Shown here: positions 24,702-35,043 of the stretch, piece after piece
Layout of the letters: every line of letters starts with the position of its first letter
How positions within the stretch are numbered: the first letter of the stretch is position 1
Assembly (NCBI GenBank): GCA_028023455.1
Contig: JAQFVV010000013.1
Location: forward strand, 5,146,001-5,210,000
Direction of reading: 5' to 3'
DNA from: Epiperipatus broadwayi
Lineage: Eukaryota > Onychophora > Udeonychophora > Euonychophora > Peripatidae
DNA length: 64,000 bases
Program-made: the position numbers and the translations under genes
Notes under the pieces: generated by a model
Database searches by the model: none
Told to the model about the DNA's origin: nothing
The model's input: only the letters and a program-made list of their open reading frames with translations

Positions 24702-27424
24702 TGTAACGGTCAGAATCGTCTATCTCGCTAACACACTGCAGAATTCAAACCCCAGACACGAAACTGAACATTCTAGGAGGGGTTGCCTTCTAGATATACT
24801 AAGTTCGAATCTAAAGTCCAAATTTCACAGCGCCATCTACGTGATAACGCATCTGGTGCCACTACTAGTATAACCTTTGACCGGTGCCTGGTGGTCAGGG
24901 AGAAACAAAAGACTCTATACTAAAAGAAGTTTGGGTGGCTAATTAACGTCTATGGATTTACAAAAGAAATGCAGAAAATATATATATAGACCGAGACAGT
25001 GATAGGAATCAAATAAAATAAGAGATCAAATTTAGTTTTAAATAATTTCACACAATTTATTTATATAAATATATATATATAATGCCACTGTCTGCTTATA
25101 TGAGACAGGGACGCGTATTAAATAATTGTTGGCATTATATTTCAATAAATGACAAAAGGTTTTAAAACAAAGTGATATATTCTATTCCTCGGGCTAATAG
25201 CATTACGATAATGTGCTTGACGAGATAGGAACATGTGCGAGGTGCTTTGAGTAATTATACAAGTTTAAGAAAATATTTGAAAATTAAGTGTTCTAAAATA
25301 TTTATTGATTTCGAGAATAGCACGGACTAAAGCTTAGTAAACAACAAAGTGGGAATGGGATCAAAGCATTTATTTGAGAATAATAATAATAGAGTTGCAT
25401 TGGGAGGTCAGTATTGCTGATAATGAATTTATTAAAGTTGGAGGGTGTGACACGTTTAAGTCACGGATGCTTTGTAAAATAAATATAAAATAAAACAATA
25501 TTGAAGATCCGAAATAATTACGGAGGGCATCTCGCCGCTAACCCGTAGAAAAGTATTTTGATGAACAGCTGAAACTTAGCAACTGGGTGACGATTGCGTG
25601 TAATTCCCAGAGGTGTCATTTGTGAACACCCTCTGCCTGGAAACTTGCAATAAGCGAAAAGAACGGACTTTCCCGTGTAAAGAATCCTTGGAAAATAAAA
25701 CAAAGCGGTCTCAACAACCAATTCATTTACCAGCAATACGAGACTAGTGTATATAAAAACATACTAAATGGGTTTTACTCGGATTAAGAGAAATGCCCAA
25801 TCAAATTCCCCGAAATTCATTTAAAAGGGTCCGCACATTCTCGACGTCAATGATGAACTTTATAATTAAAGTAGAACACGGTAATTAAAATAGGAAAATG
25901 CATGCTTGCAGGTTTGAAAAGTAAGTATAGATTTATATACGCAATCATGCATTAGGGACACATTTAATCATTGACCTCGCACATACTCTCATATTAGATT
26001 AAAATCAATAACATGTAGATTTTAAACTATGTGATTATATTATATATTAAAGAATAGAATCACCCTCGAAAGAGTGATTTGCAAGATAATAAAATTGGAA
26101 AATTATAAATTTAAAATATGCCTTAATAGCGGCGTCTTACTTTCTATAAAGGGAATAGTTCACTCGGTCAAAGACGATTCTGACACATTATCATAATAAA
26201 ATAAAAAAAAGCTTTATAAATAGAAAATATTAACCCAAGGATAGAGAGCAAAATGTTGAGTATATTTAAACACGTTAAAGAAATACATAATGAAGTTACG
26301 TGAAATACAAAAAAAAAAACAATGTTAAATAGCTATAGCATGTTAGTTAAGAATCACAAGAGCTCTTGGGTTAATTTAGGATACCTCTGGAGACGCATTT
26401 GCAGGTAGATGTTCGGCAGGTTTTATAATTCAGCAGCAAAATCTGGAATGTTCATATTTTGGCAGCGGCAGCAGCAGTTCCGGGGTCCATGTGATAACTT
26501 CCGATGGTATGGAGCAGCGGCTGGCTATTCCAAGGGGACATAGCCATCTTAACGCCTCTACTCGGACATGTCAAGGTTAGCAAATTATTAGAATAGAACA
26601 CAGAATGATTTCTCTTAGACACATTAGAATAAAAAACAACTAACTCCAGAACAAAAGAAAAACCTCCTTTTTATAGTGGACTTTAACAATAGAACTGCCC
26701 TGGAGCATTACAAAAACATCGGACTTATCAGCTGTAATTAAATCATCGGAATGTCTAAAGGAATTCAACATTAATTAATTTCTTTTGTTAATTTCCCTGT
26801 CGACCTTCGAATCACAAACTAGATTTAGTTAAAAATTGCTTTTATTAATTAAAGAAAACCTTAAGTGGACATCTGCTGTTTTTAGATAAACTTATACAAC
26901 ATTTACTAATTAAACTATTGTCCCTCATTTATTTTAACAGAAATATTTGGAATAACTTTTATTAAATTAAAGAAAATGATTTTACTTTTTAAATTGCAAT
27001 ATTTGAATCTATTTACTAAACGAATATTTACTAAATGAATTTTATTTTAAATCAAAATATATTACGACGGTAATATATTTGTAAATAGATTCAAACAAAA
27101 TAACTTTAACAATTTATAATTTTGATATGTTTTAAAATGGATATCATAGTGTGTGCGCAATTACGACTTATATAACTTACTTTTTAATAAATGTAAATTA
27201 TGTGAACAAATACATAATTCATAATATTTTATTTTATTTGGGAATAAGTTATATATATAATATGAGCATTGTGCTTGTGGTTTAAAATTATTAGGCGGGA
27301 TTTTTGGTATATAAGTGTATTGCAGACACACTACGATAGATTGGGATTCAAACTAAGGTATGAGGGTAGGAAGTAGGTGAGAAAAGGTGAAACGAAGATC
27401 TGCAAAGCAGACTTTACTGTTTCA
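24702..27424 (-). repeat. 5' LTR of the Gypsy element
   Basis: On the minus strand it starts TGAAACAGTAAAG at 27424 and ends CTGACCGTTACA at 24702. It is more complete than the 3' LTR. The first 150 bp on the minus strand include a TATA-like ACTTATATACC near 27315, a likely Pol II promoter. Confidence 0.92.
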
Positions 27425-29455
27425 GTATAAAGTTTTAAAAAAAAAACTATTTAAAAGTTTTGTATATATACTTTTTATGTATTAAGAGTACGTGCAAATA
27501 ACACACTTGTTTATATTTTAAAATTCTATGATTTTACTTTTCAATAGATCTTGGTTTAAAATAGTTTTATTTTGTAGCTTGTTTTTTTTTCTCAAAGTAA
27601 TTAAAAGCAAGCAAAGTTTTATTCTTTTGGAAAAAGCATTTTTTTTTTAATTTTAAAAGTTTTGATTGCCATCTACTGTTAAAAAAAAAGCCGAGACTTA
27701 TTTTAGCATTATTTCTTTTTTTACTTAATATTGAATAAGATAAGAGACCTGGTCAGATGTTTTTTTAAAATTAATTTTTAAGTTTAATTATGATTAAGTG
27801 GGAGATAAAGATTTGCCTTGGTCAAAAACTTCTAATTAAAGTTGATGCAAGAGATAAGAGAGCACATAAATAGCCCCGGTTTCAGACTGATATTACTCTG
27901 CTTATTCTTATTATGCTGCTTCTTATAAGTATTCTTCTGCTGATTATTTTTATTTGGCTAGCCCCGAGTTCAGACTGATATTATTCTGCTTATTCTTATG
28001 CTGCTTCTTATAAGTATTCTTCTACTGATTATTTTTTGGCTAGCTGTTCTGAATTTTTTTTGTATTATTCAATACCGATCACCGAATTAGAATTTTTGCT
28101 GACTGTTTATAGTATTTGCTGCTTGTGAGATTAAGAACTAATAACTTAGCTACTTGTTAACATAAGTAGTGGATATTCTACAATAATGAAATAGTGACAG
28201 TCCCTCAACAATGTTTACATTACACACAATGAGGGACATTCTTAACAACATGCTGTGCTAAATCAATCCTAAGACACCTGGAGTTCCATAATTGTGCTTT
28301 CAATATCATGTCCTGAAGTCTAGTCCAGAACTGATCCATAGATTGCCAATAGATTCTCGAACATATAAATGTAAATCAAAGCATTCATAAGAAACTGTAT
28401 ATAAACCTGAACTTTGCATATCCCGCTGAAAAAAATCAGTCGTACCTAACATTATACTTCGAGGTAAAAGATTTTCATATTATAACCAGGGCTTAAATCT
28501 CTTGTTTAAAAATTTAAAAGTCTCAGCTTAATCTTAAAAAAACTGTCTTTATTATAAGTTTTGCTTTAATATTTGTAATTATTTTATGTATTTTTCTTAT
28601 TATTGTATGTAGTGGAGATTTAGTTTTAAGACTCCCTATTAATTTAAAAATTTATTTATCCGAGGGTGTATTGAGAGTTTATTTTATATACTTCACCTTC
28701 TCTTTTTTTTTATATTACTAACCTTTGATAAATGCTTTAGCAGACATTCGTAATCTTCTTTTACCTCACCTGTCCTTTATTTTTTCTTTATAATTAATTT
28801 AGTCAATCATGGTTTGCGTTTCCTGCAGGCTCAAAATCTTTTGGCTGGGGGTTTATCAAGTATATTGTTCTGTTTTTCCTAAATCGGAGATTTTGTTTTC
28901 TTCTGTTTAAGATTAAGTAAAATTTGTAATCTTTTCTTGTTCTATTTTCTTGTCTTGCATTGGAATCAACCTTGATGATCTTGAACGTGGTCATTCATGA
29001 GTTGTTCCGCAGACATAAGACATTCCTGGTCTCGATGTTTCTTTTTCAGACTAAGGAAAGCTCGCCTGCACTGTTTCGTTGTATTCCCTACAAGAACCCT
29101 TTGTCTGAAATCTCTAAATGGGGAAACTGAAATTCGTTAATATAAACTGCTAGCAGGAATATATAAATCCCTTTTTAATTCTAGGGTAAAAAAATAAACT
29201 TACCTGCCAGGGTATTTAATATTTCAATACTCACATACACTCTCTGATAGATCCATAGAGAAATTTAGGTCAAATTTCTATACTTTATTTGACTAATTGT
29301 TTTTGATTTAATAAATTTTCAAATTGTTTATAATTACTTGGGCTAACATTTGTCTCTGTATTCTTTTCTCAATTGTGTGAACAATGTTAATGATCTCTTT
29401 CTCTCCCTAGGTCTAGCTGATGGCATTCATAATCACTGTTAACTCTTGATCACCG
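27425..29455 (+). mobile_element. LTR-like family 2, copy 1
   Basis: About 2 kb directly abutting the Gypsy 5' LTR. Homology to the reverse complement of 54609-56533 is visible along almost all of it. Matching landmarks include GCAAATAACACAC, AATTAAAAGCAAGCAAAG, ACATAAATAGC (TATA-like, 27863), CCTGGAGTTCCA, GTCCAGAACTGATCC, TTCGAGGTAAAAGATTTTC, AAAGCTCGCCTGCACTG, GGGTATTTAATA and TTGTCTCTGTATTC. It ends where the LINE 3' end begins. The length, the single TATA box followed by a leader, and the lack of coding suggest an old LTR. Its start was probably cut by the Gypsy insertion. Confidence 0.65.
27873..28042 (+). repeat. Tandem duplication downstream of the TATA box
   Basis: Two units of 88 and 82 bp (27873-27960 and 27961-28042), each beginning GCCCCG and containing TTCAGACTGATATTA. 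They lie just after the ACATAAATAG box and so duplicate the probable transcription start of this LTR-like repeat. Copy 2 at 54.6-56.5 kb shows no such doubling. Confidence 0.85.
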
Positions 29456-29576
29456 TAAATTAAATTTTCTGTGTGATGTGATGCACTGTGACTTCTCCTT
29501 ATATGGAGTCAGGAATCTCTCAGCAACTATGCCCAGAGAAACCTGTTAGCCACTTTACCTTCCCTTTCCCCCCACC

Positions 29577-29870
29577 CTAAGTTTTCCCGTATCCCGCTCC
29601 ATCACATTTCCACAACATTATCTTTATCAACTCCATGGCCTTTATATCTAAAGCCCCCTTATCTTTTCCCAAATCCAGCATAAAAATCAATAACCCACTT
29701 TCTGTATAATCTCTTTCCTTATATTTATTCTTCCACAACTTTATTATTTGTATCCTTTCTGCTTTCAGGCATTTACATTCAATTAACAGATGCCTAATAT
29801 TTTCTATGCCTTCCTTACACAACTTGCAGACTAAATCACCCACATTTTTCCATTTATGTTTATAACCCTA
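29577..29870 (-). pseudogene. LINE C-terminal zinc knuckle
   Basis: The frame contains CKLCKEGIENIRHLLIEC, a C-x2-C-x8-H-x4-C pattern common at the C-terminus of LINE ORF2 proteins. It is separated from the RT frame above it by stops near 29870-30000. Confidence 0.75.
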
Positions 29871-29999
29871 CCCCCGTTGCTAAAGATCCTGATTCGAGCC
29901 TTAAACAGTAAACTACTTTCCTTGCTATTATCATAAATTAACTCGCACCCAATATTCCGTTTACTTCTATATATATTTAAACTCTTTTTACTCTCCATA

Positions 30000-31510
30000 C
30001 TAGTTCTCCATCTCCCTATTCTTTATTAATGCATCTATTCTTCTATCCCATTCCTTACCACTATAACACTCAACAATCCTCCTAACACAATCATCCCACC
30101 TTTTGTACAAGTATACTGACATAAATTCTTTATCCAAATCCAATTCTGCATACCGCATTACCTTTCTCACCCATCTTGTTACCTGCCCTTTATTCATAAC
30201 CCAATTAAATACTATTTTGGCTATTCTTTTATTATCCATAAACTGCAATCTACTGAACATTTTCATTTTGCTTTTTGCAACTTTCATATAAAAACTTGAC
30301 CATCCCATTTCTCCCTGAATTGCCTCCTTTGCCATCCACACATCTGCATCTAATGCATGTCTTCCTACTTCTCTTTGTACTTTTTCCAAGTAATCTAATA
30401 CTCCTTTACTAACACATAACACATCATTACCATATGTTAACCCTGCTACTGCCACTCCCTTCCATACAATTCTAGCTACATCATATTTATTATATGAAAA
30501 CACTGTTAATTTCTTTATCAATCCCTTTCTTTTCTTTGCTTCATTTATCAATTTTTTCTCCCATTCATCCAAGCAATTTCTCTGATTACTTAAGACGATT
30601 CCCAAATAGTTATATCTATTCACCACACTTAACTTTATATCCCCCAATAAAAATTCTTTGTCTTCTCTTTCCCCAGTATTAATCATCATTACTTTTGATT
30701 TTTCTTCACTAAACTTAATCCCCATCTCTTTACCCACCCTTGCGCATGTCCTCAGCATAACTTCCATATCTTCCCTTCTTTCTGCACACAAAAAGACATC
30801 ATCTGCAAATAAAAGACCCGATAATGTATATACTCCCTTGCCACCTATTAATGGTATCTCTATCCCTCTTCCTAATCTTTCTATTGCTCTCTCCATTTCT
30901 CTCAAATACAACAAAAACAAAATAGGTGACATAGGGCATCCTTGCCTTAGTCCCACCCCATTTTTAACTTTAACTGATTCTATATTCCCTAATTGATACG
31001 TATAGTAATTATTTTCATATAATTTCTTAATAATATCCACTAAAGCTCCATCCATTCCCAAATTTACTAAACTTACCCATAATCTATTTCTATTTACTCT
31101 ATCATACGCCTTCTCTATATCTATAAAAACCATATATAACTGTCTACCTGTATTCCTACTCATATCCATAAGTTGTGTAACTACAAATAAACTATCTCCT
31201 ATATGCCTATCTGATCGAAAACCTCCTTGCATTTCTCCCACTATATTATTTTCTTCCATCCATTTTGCAACCCTTCCAGCCACCATATATGAGAAAACTT
31301 TATATAACACTGATGTTACTGCTATCGGTCTATAATTGTTTAACTTTCTATGATCCTTACCCTTTCCTTTAAATAGTAGCCTTACTCTTGTATTACTCCA
31401 ACTACCCAGAAAATCTCTCTTCTGTGCCATCTTATTAAAACATGATAATAATTTTACTTTTGCCCTACACCCTAAATTCATTACCATCTCTGCTGCCCAT
31501 CCATCTAAAC
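30000..31510 (-). pseudogene. LINE reverse transcriptase
   Basis: An open frame of 495 codons runs from 31487 to 30000 and extends in frame a little upstream without a start codon. Motifs in order are LLFKGKGKDHRKLNNYRPIA, GGFRSDRHIGDSLF, FIDIEKAYDRVNR, GLRQGCPMSPILFLLYL, LLFADDVFL (the catalytic FADD), EEKSKVMMIN and YNYLGIVLS. These are the fingers, palm and thumb blocks of a LINE RT that performs target-primed reverse transcription. The first Met in the frame is probably not a real start, because the endonuclease lies upstream. The complementary strand has several shadow frames with no meaning. Confidence 0.92.
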
Positions 31511-31666
31511 CTCTTGCCTTTCCATTTTTTCAATTTCTTCCCTGCCTAATTCAGTTCATTTTCTGTAAACCTAATATTCCCATTACTACATGCTTTCATG
31601 TTTGCTATCACTCTGTCCTTCACATCTAACATCTTTTCTATATCCATTACATTACTTATTTACTAT

Positions 31667-32022
31667 TATCTCTAATTCTTCTCTAGAGATACTCTCTACT
31701 CCCTCATCATCTAGTAATACTATCTCTTTCTTCCCTAACTTCCTTCTTTTAATGTATTTCCAAAAATTTTTTCCTCCAATTTCTTCCACTTTATTAATAT
31801 CCTCCAACAATTTACTATTCAATTTCATTCTCTCTCTATAATTATCTCTCTAATTCTTCTCTAGAGAAACTCTCTACTCCCTCATCATCTAGTAATACTA
31901 TCTCTCTCTCCCCTACCTTCCTTCTTTTAATGTATTTCCAAAATTTTTTCCTCCAATTTCTTCCACTTTATTAATATCCTCCAACAATTTACTATTCAAT
32001 TTCATTCTCTCTCTATAATTAT
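31667..32022. repeat. 178 bp tandem duplication inside the LINE
   Basis: Two near-identical units with a period of 177-178 bp, the first containing TAATTCTTCTCTAGAGATAC (31673) and the second TAATTCTTCTCTAGAGAAAC (31851). Both contain ATCATCTAGTAATACTATCT. The unit lies in the endonuclease-RT linker of the LINE. Confidence 0.9.
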
Positions 32023-32379
32023 CTATTTTAGCCAATTTCTTTTTCGTAAGTACTTTTCCCATTTAACATTAACATCTTTTTCACTTTCTTTGTTCTTAAT
32101 AGCACACTTATATTCTCTGTATGCTTTTTTCCTCTCTTTTACACTTTAACTTTCACTTTTTTATTACTTTTATTCTTCTGAATGCTCCCACCTAAAACCC
32201 TATTTGCCACTTTCTCTATTGCACCACGCCAGTCCTTATATTCACCCCGAAGCAACTCTTCCATGCTTTCTTCAAATTTTATTTTATACTCTTCTAACGT
32301 ACTCTTATCATTCACTCTCTATCCACATCTTTCACTATCTTTTCTACTTTTATTTCTATTTTCCATCACATTACTCACC

Positions 32380-33060
32380 ATTTCTATTATAAAGAAGTTA
32401 TGATCACTATTACATACTCTCTCTTCATTATTAAACACTTTAATTTTCCGTGCTTTATTCATTCCCTCTTTCTCTAGTAATACATAATCTATTGTGTGTA
32501 ATATATTATTTCTAGACCATGTGTATTGTCCCTCATAAATATTTGATAAATTTCCAATGCTCAAATTCACTCTCTGACAAATATTCTTCAAAAGCTGTCC
32601 ATTCTTATTACCTATATTATCAATTTCTTCAATATGCTCATTCATAACCCCTATAACCCTCATTCTCTTGACCTTTTCTTTGAAACTCAATATTCTTAAC
32701 TAGGCATTCATATGTGCTACTGTTCCACTTCATTATAGATCGACTATCTCCAGTATCTATATACACTACAGCCACCATCCATTCTTGTTTTCCTAATCTT
32801 ATCTCAAACAACAAATGTTCTTGACATTTAACAGTATTTAAATATTTTTTTGACATAACTCCTCTACCACCATACCTTTTTTTTTTCTATTTATACCCCG
32901 CCACACCAAGACTTCCAGAATATATTCTTCTTTTTCTCTTAGATGTGTTTCTACTATTGCTAATACCTCAAGTTCTTCATTTTTAATTGCTTTGTTTAAT
33001 TCCACCCACTTTTATGGACTCCTACCACCTTGCATATTCAAATATCCAATTTTAACAATT
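32380..33060 (-). pseudogene. LINE APE endonuclease, broken
   Basis: Across two or three frames the minus strand shows IGYLNMQGGRSP, AIKNEELEVLAIVETHL, EWMVAVVYIDTGDSR and, near the end, GQYTWSRN, HTIDYVLLE and CNSDHNFF. These are the expected blocks of an apurinic-endonuclease-like domain: Asn in the first, Glu in ETH, and the terminal SDH. Stops at about 32700 and 32860 interrupt it. Its role would be to nick the target DNA. Confidence 0.8.
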
Positions 33061-33289
33061 TCTTCTTTCCTAGCTACTCTTTTATAAATTCTTTTGACTC
33101 TCTTCTCCATTACATTTATAAATAACTTGCTTACCATTAATTTTACAGACCCATTCCCTCTTCACATCCCATATTTATATCTAAATCAGCTATATTTTGT
33201 TCATTTCTTACATCCTATCCATTCTTCTTCTTCTTTCTGATAACACTGCAATTTAAAACCCCACCATCCTTTATAAGTTTCCTGAACTA

Positions 33290-33560
33290 TATTCTTTATA
33301 ATTCAGACTTCCTAAAACTTCACTTCCTTGTTTTCTTAAATGCAATCCAACTTTACTCTATAACTCCCTCTTTCCAATAAAAAAATCCCACACATCCACA
33401 AACATAACATCATTTCTCTCACACAATTTTTTCAATCTCTCATTTATAGAGCATGACCTATCTAACATATACCTGTTAAATCTTGGTAATAATCCAATTA
33501 TTCCTACTCTTCCTTTAATCTTACTCAAATTCATAATCAATTCTATGTACTCATCCATTA
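33290..33560 (-). pseudogene. SGNH hydrolase-like segment of the LINE
   Basis: The frame starting near 33558 contains RVGIIGLLPRFNRY, SINERLKKLCE and DVMFVDVWDFF. After a stop it continues KVGLHLRKQGSEVLG. This resembles blocks III-V of SGNH/GDSL esterases as found in ORF1 of some LINEs, where the last block is usually D-x-x-H; here the Asp position reads Lys or Val. The N-terminal GDS block is absent, so the element is truncated at this side. Confidence 0.6.
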
Positions 33561-33593
33561 CTTTCTCTGATTACTGAGATATTATTAGTCTCT

Positions 33594-33830
33594 TTTATGT
33601 GATGTGATGCACTGTGATTTCTTATACAAAGTCATGAATCTCTCGGCAACTATGTCCAGAGAAACCTGTTAGCCAGTTTACCTTCCCCACCCTACGTTTT
33701 CCCATAAACTGCTCCATCCCATTTCCACAACATAATCTTTGTCAACTCCATGGCCTTCATATCTAAATCCCCCTTACCATTTCCCAAACTCAGCATAAAA
33801 ATCAATAACCCACTCTTTGTATAAATCATT
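33594..33830 (-). mobile_element. Second LINE 3' fragment, directly upstream
   Basis: Repeats the 3' end of the LINE (compare 29470-29710). Shared text includes GATGTGATGCACTGTGA, CAACTATGTCCAGAGAAACC and TGTTAGCCAG. On the minus strand it ends at the 5' truncated start of the longer LINE copy, so the two stand head-to-tail with no intervening sequence of note. Confidence 0.85.
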
Positions 33831-33835
33831 TTAGT

Positions 33836-34295
33836 TTATAGCCAATAAACATCACATGACCACCATCTCTTATGCTTGTGTATAACTGTTGTTAAAACAG
33901 GCAAAACTCACTATACATATGCCACACACAGCAAGCTAGAGTAATCAATGGATGCCAGAAAGCTTGTGCATAAAATCCCCATCTAGTGCCTACTCATCCA
34001 ATATCCCCAGACTAGTTTCTGGCTTGTGGCCTTCATCAGTGAGGAGCTTTGGATCTGAGAGCACTGCATCTAGATCTTAGGATCTAATGCAACCCTCCAG
34101 CAACCACCTTTTATCTCCATTTAACTACAAAACTATGAGTCTTAAACTGAAAACACTTAAATGTTTCCAATTCAAGCCCATCGGCTTATATAGCTATATG
34201 GGTCTGAACCCAGTTCAGTTCCCATACATTTTGGTGTCTTTGGTTCTTTAATAACCATAGCCACCAATATCCTATTAAGCAGGATTGGTTTTAAG
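33836..34295 (-). repeat. Repeat R, unit 1 (455 bp)
   Basis: Non-coding unit running from GCCAATAAACATCACATGACC (33841) to the next copy of that phrase at 34296. It contains AAAACAGGCAAAACTCACTA, GCCACACACAGCAAGC and GTTTCTGGCTTGTGGCC. Read on the minus strand it contains CTGATGA, a short GGC/GCC stem, then GAAAC. No reading frame. Confidence 0.85.
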
Positions 34296-34510
34296 CCAAT
34301 ACACATCACATGACCACCATCTCTTATACTTGTGTATAACTGTTGTTAAAACAAGCAAAACTCACTATATGTATGCCACACACAGCAAGCTAGAGTAATC
34401 AGTGGATGCCAGAAGGCTTGTGCATAAAATCCCCATCTAGTGCCTACTCATCCAATATCCCCAGACTAGTTTCTGGCTTGTGGCCTTCGTCAGTGAGGAG
34501 CTTTGGATCT
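34296..34510 (-). repeat. Repeat R, unit 2 (truncated)
   Basis: A tandem copy in the same orientation as unit 1, broken off after GGATCTGAGCA, where the inverted copy begins with TACGTATAGTGAG. It carries CTGACGA in place of CTGATGA on the minus strand. Confidence 0.85.
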
Positions 34511-35043
34511 GAGCATACGTATAGTGAGTTTTACCTGTTTTAACAACAGTTATACACAAGCATAAGAGATGGTAGTTATGTGATGTTTATTGGCTTAATA
34601 CACAAGCATAAGAGATGGTGGTTATGTGATGTTTATTGGCTTAAAACCAATCCTGCCTAATAGGATATTGGTGGCTATGTTTATTAAAGAACCAAAGACA
34701 CCAAAATGTATTGGAACTGAACTGTGTTCAGACCCATATAATTATATAAGCTGATGGGCTTGAATTGGAAACATTAAAGTGTTTTCAGTTTAAGACTCAT
34801 AGTTTTGTAGTTAAATGGACATAAAAGGTGGTTGCTGGAGGGTTGCATTAGATCCTAAGATCTAGATGCAGTGCTCACAGATCCAAAGCTCCTCACTGAC
34901 AAAGGCCACAAGCCAGAAACTAGTCTGGGGATATTGGATGAGAGTAGGAACTTGATGGGGATTTTATGCACAAGCCTTCTGCCATCCATTGATTACTCTA
35001 GCTTGCTGTGTGTGGCATACGTATAGTGAGTTTTGCCTGTTTT
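34511..35043 (+). repeat. Repeat R, inverted unit with duplicated end
   Basis: The same repeat in opposite orientation. Its first 80 bp end is partly repeated (ACACAAGCATAAGAGATGGT at 34555 and 34602). It ends GGCATACGTATAGTGAGTTT then TGCCTGTTTTAACA, next to a LINE fragment. Together with units 1 and 2 it forms a fold-back structure. Confidence 0.85.

Larger units (their letters stand above)
18580..27424 (-). mobile_element. Ty3/Gypsy retrotransposon with giant LTRs, no gag
   Basis: An 8845 bp element on the minus strand: 5' LTR 24702-27424 (2723 bp), internal region of only 3424 bp, and 3' LTR 18580-21277 (2698 bp). The two LTRs are closely similar, so the insertion is relatively young, yet pol is broken. 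Pol reads in the order protease remnant, RT, RNase H and integrase with a GPY/F C-terminus, the standard Ty3/Gypsy order. From the primer binding site to the protease remnant there are only about 200 bp, so gag and the front of the protease are missing. It lies in MED12 intron c-d, with pol antisense to the plus strand and parallel to MED12. Confidence 0.92.
29470..33590 (-). mobile_element. Non-LTR retrotransposon (LINE), damaged, 5' truncated
   Basis: On the minus strand, from high to low coordinates: an SGNH hydrolase-like segment (33290-33560), an APE-type endonuclease (32380-33060), a reverse transcriptase (30000-31510), a C-terminal CCHC knuckle (29577-29870) and a short 3' end with GCATCACATCACA. 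Several stops and frameshifts, and a 178 bp internal tandem duplication, make it inactive. The RT frame itself is open for 495 codons, so the copy is not very old. I do not assign the clade. An SGNH domain linked to APE and RT recalls CR1/L2-type families. Confidence 0.88.

Noticed and set aside
30103-32403. Several plus-strand frames of 60-110 codons across the LINE
   Set aside because: They lie opposite the clear RT and endonuclease frames and are rich in Ser/Leu/Pro, as expected for an antisense shadow of AT-rich coding sequence.
33836-35043. CRISPR-like or satellite array reading of the repeat cluster
   Set aside because: Units are hundreds of bases long, in mixed orientation, in animal DNA with introns; this is transposon-type repetition.
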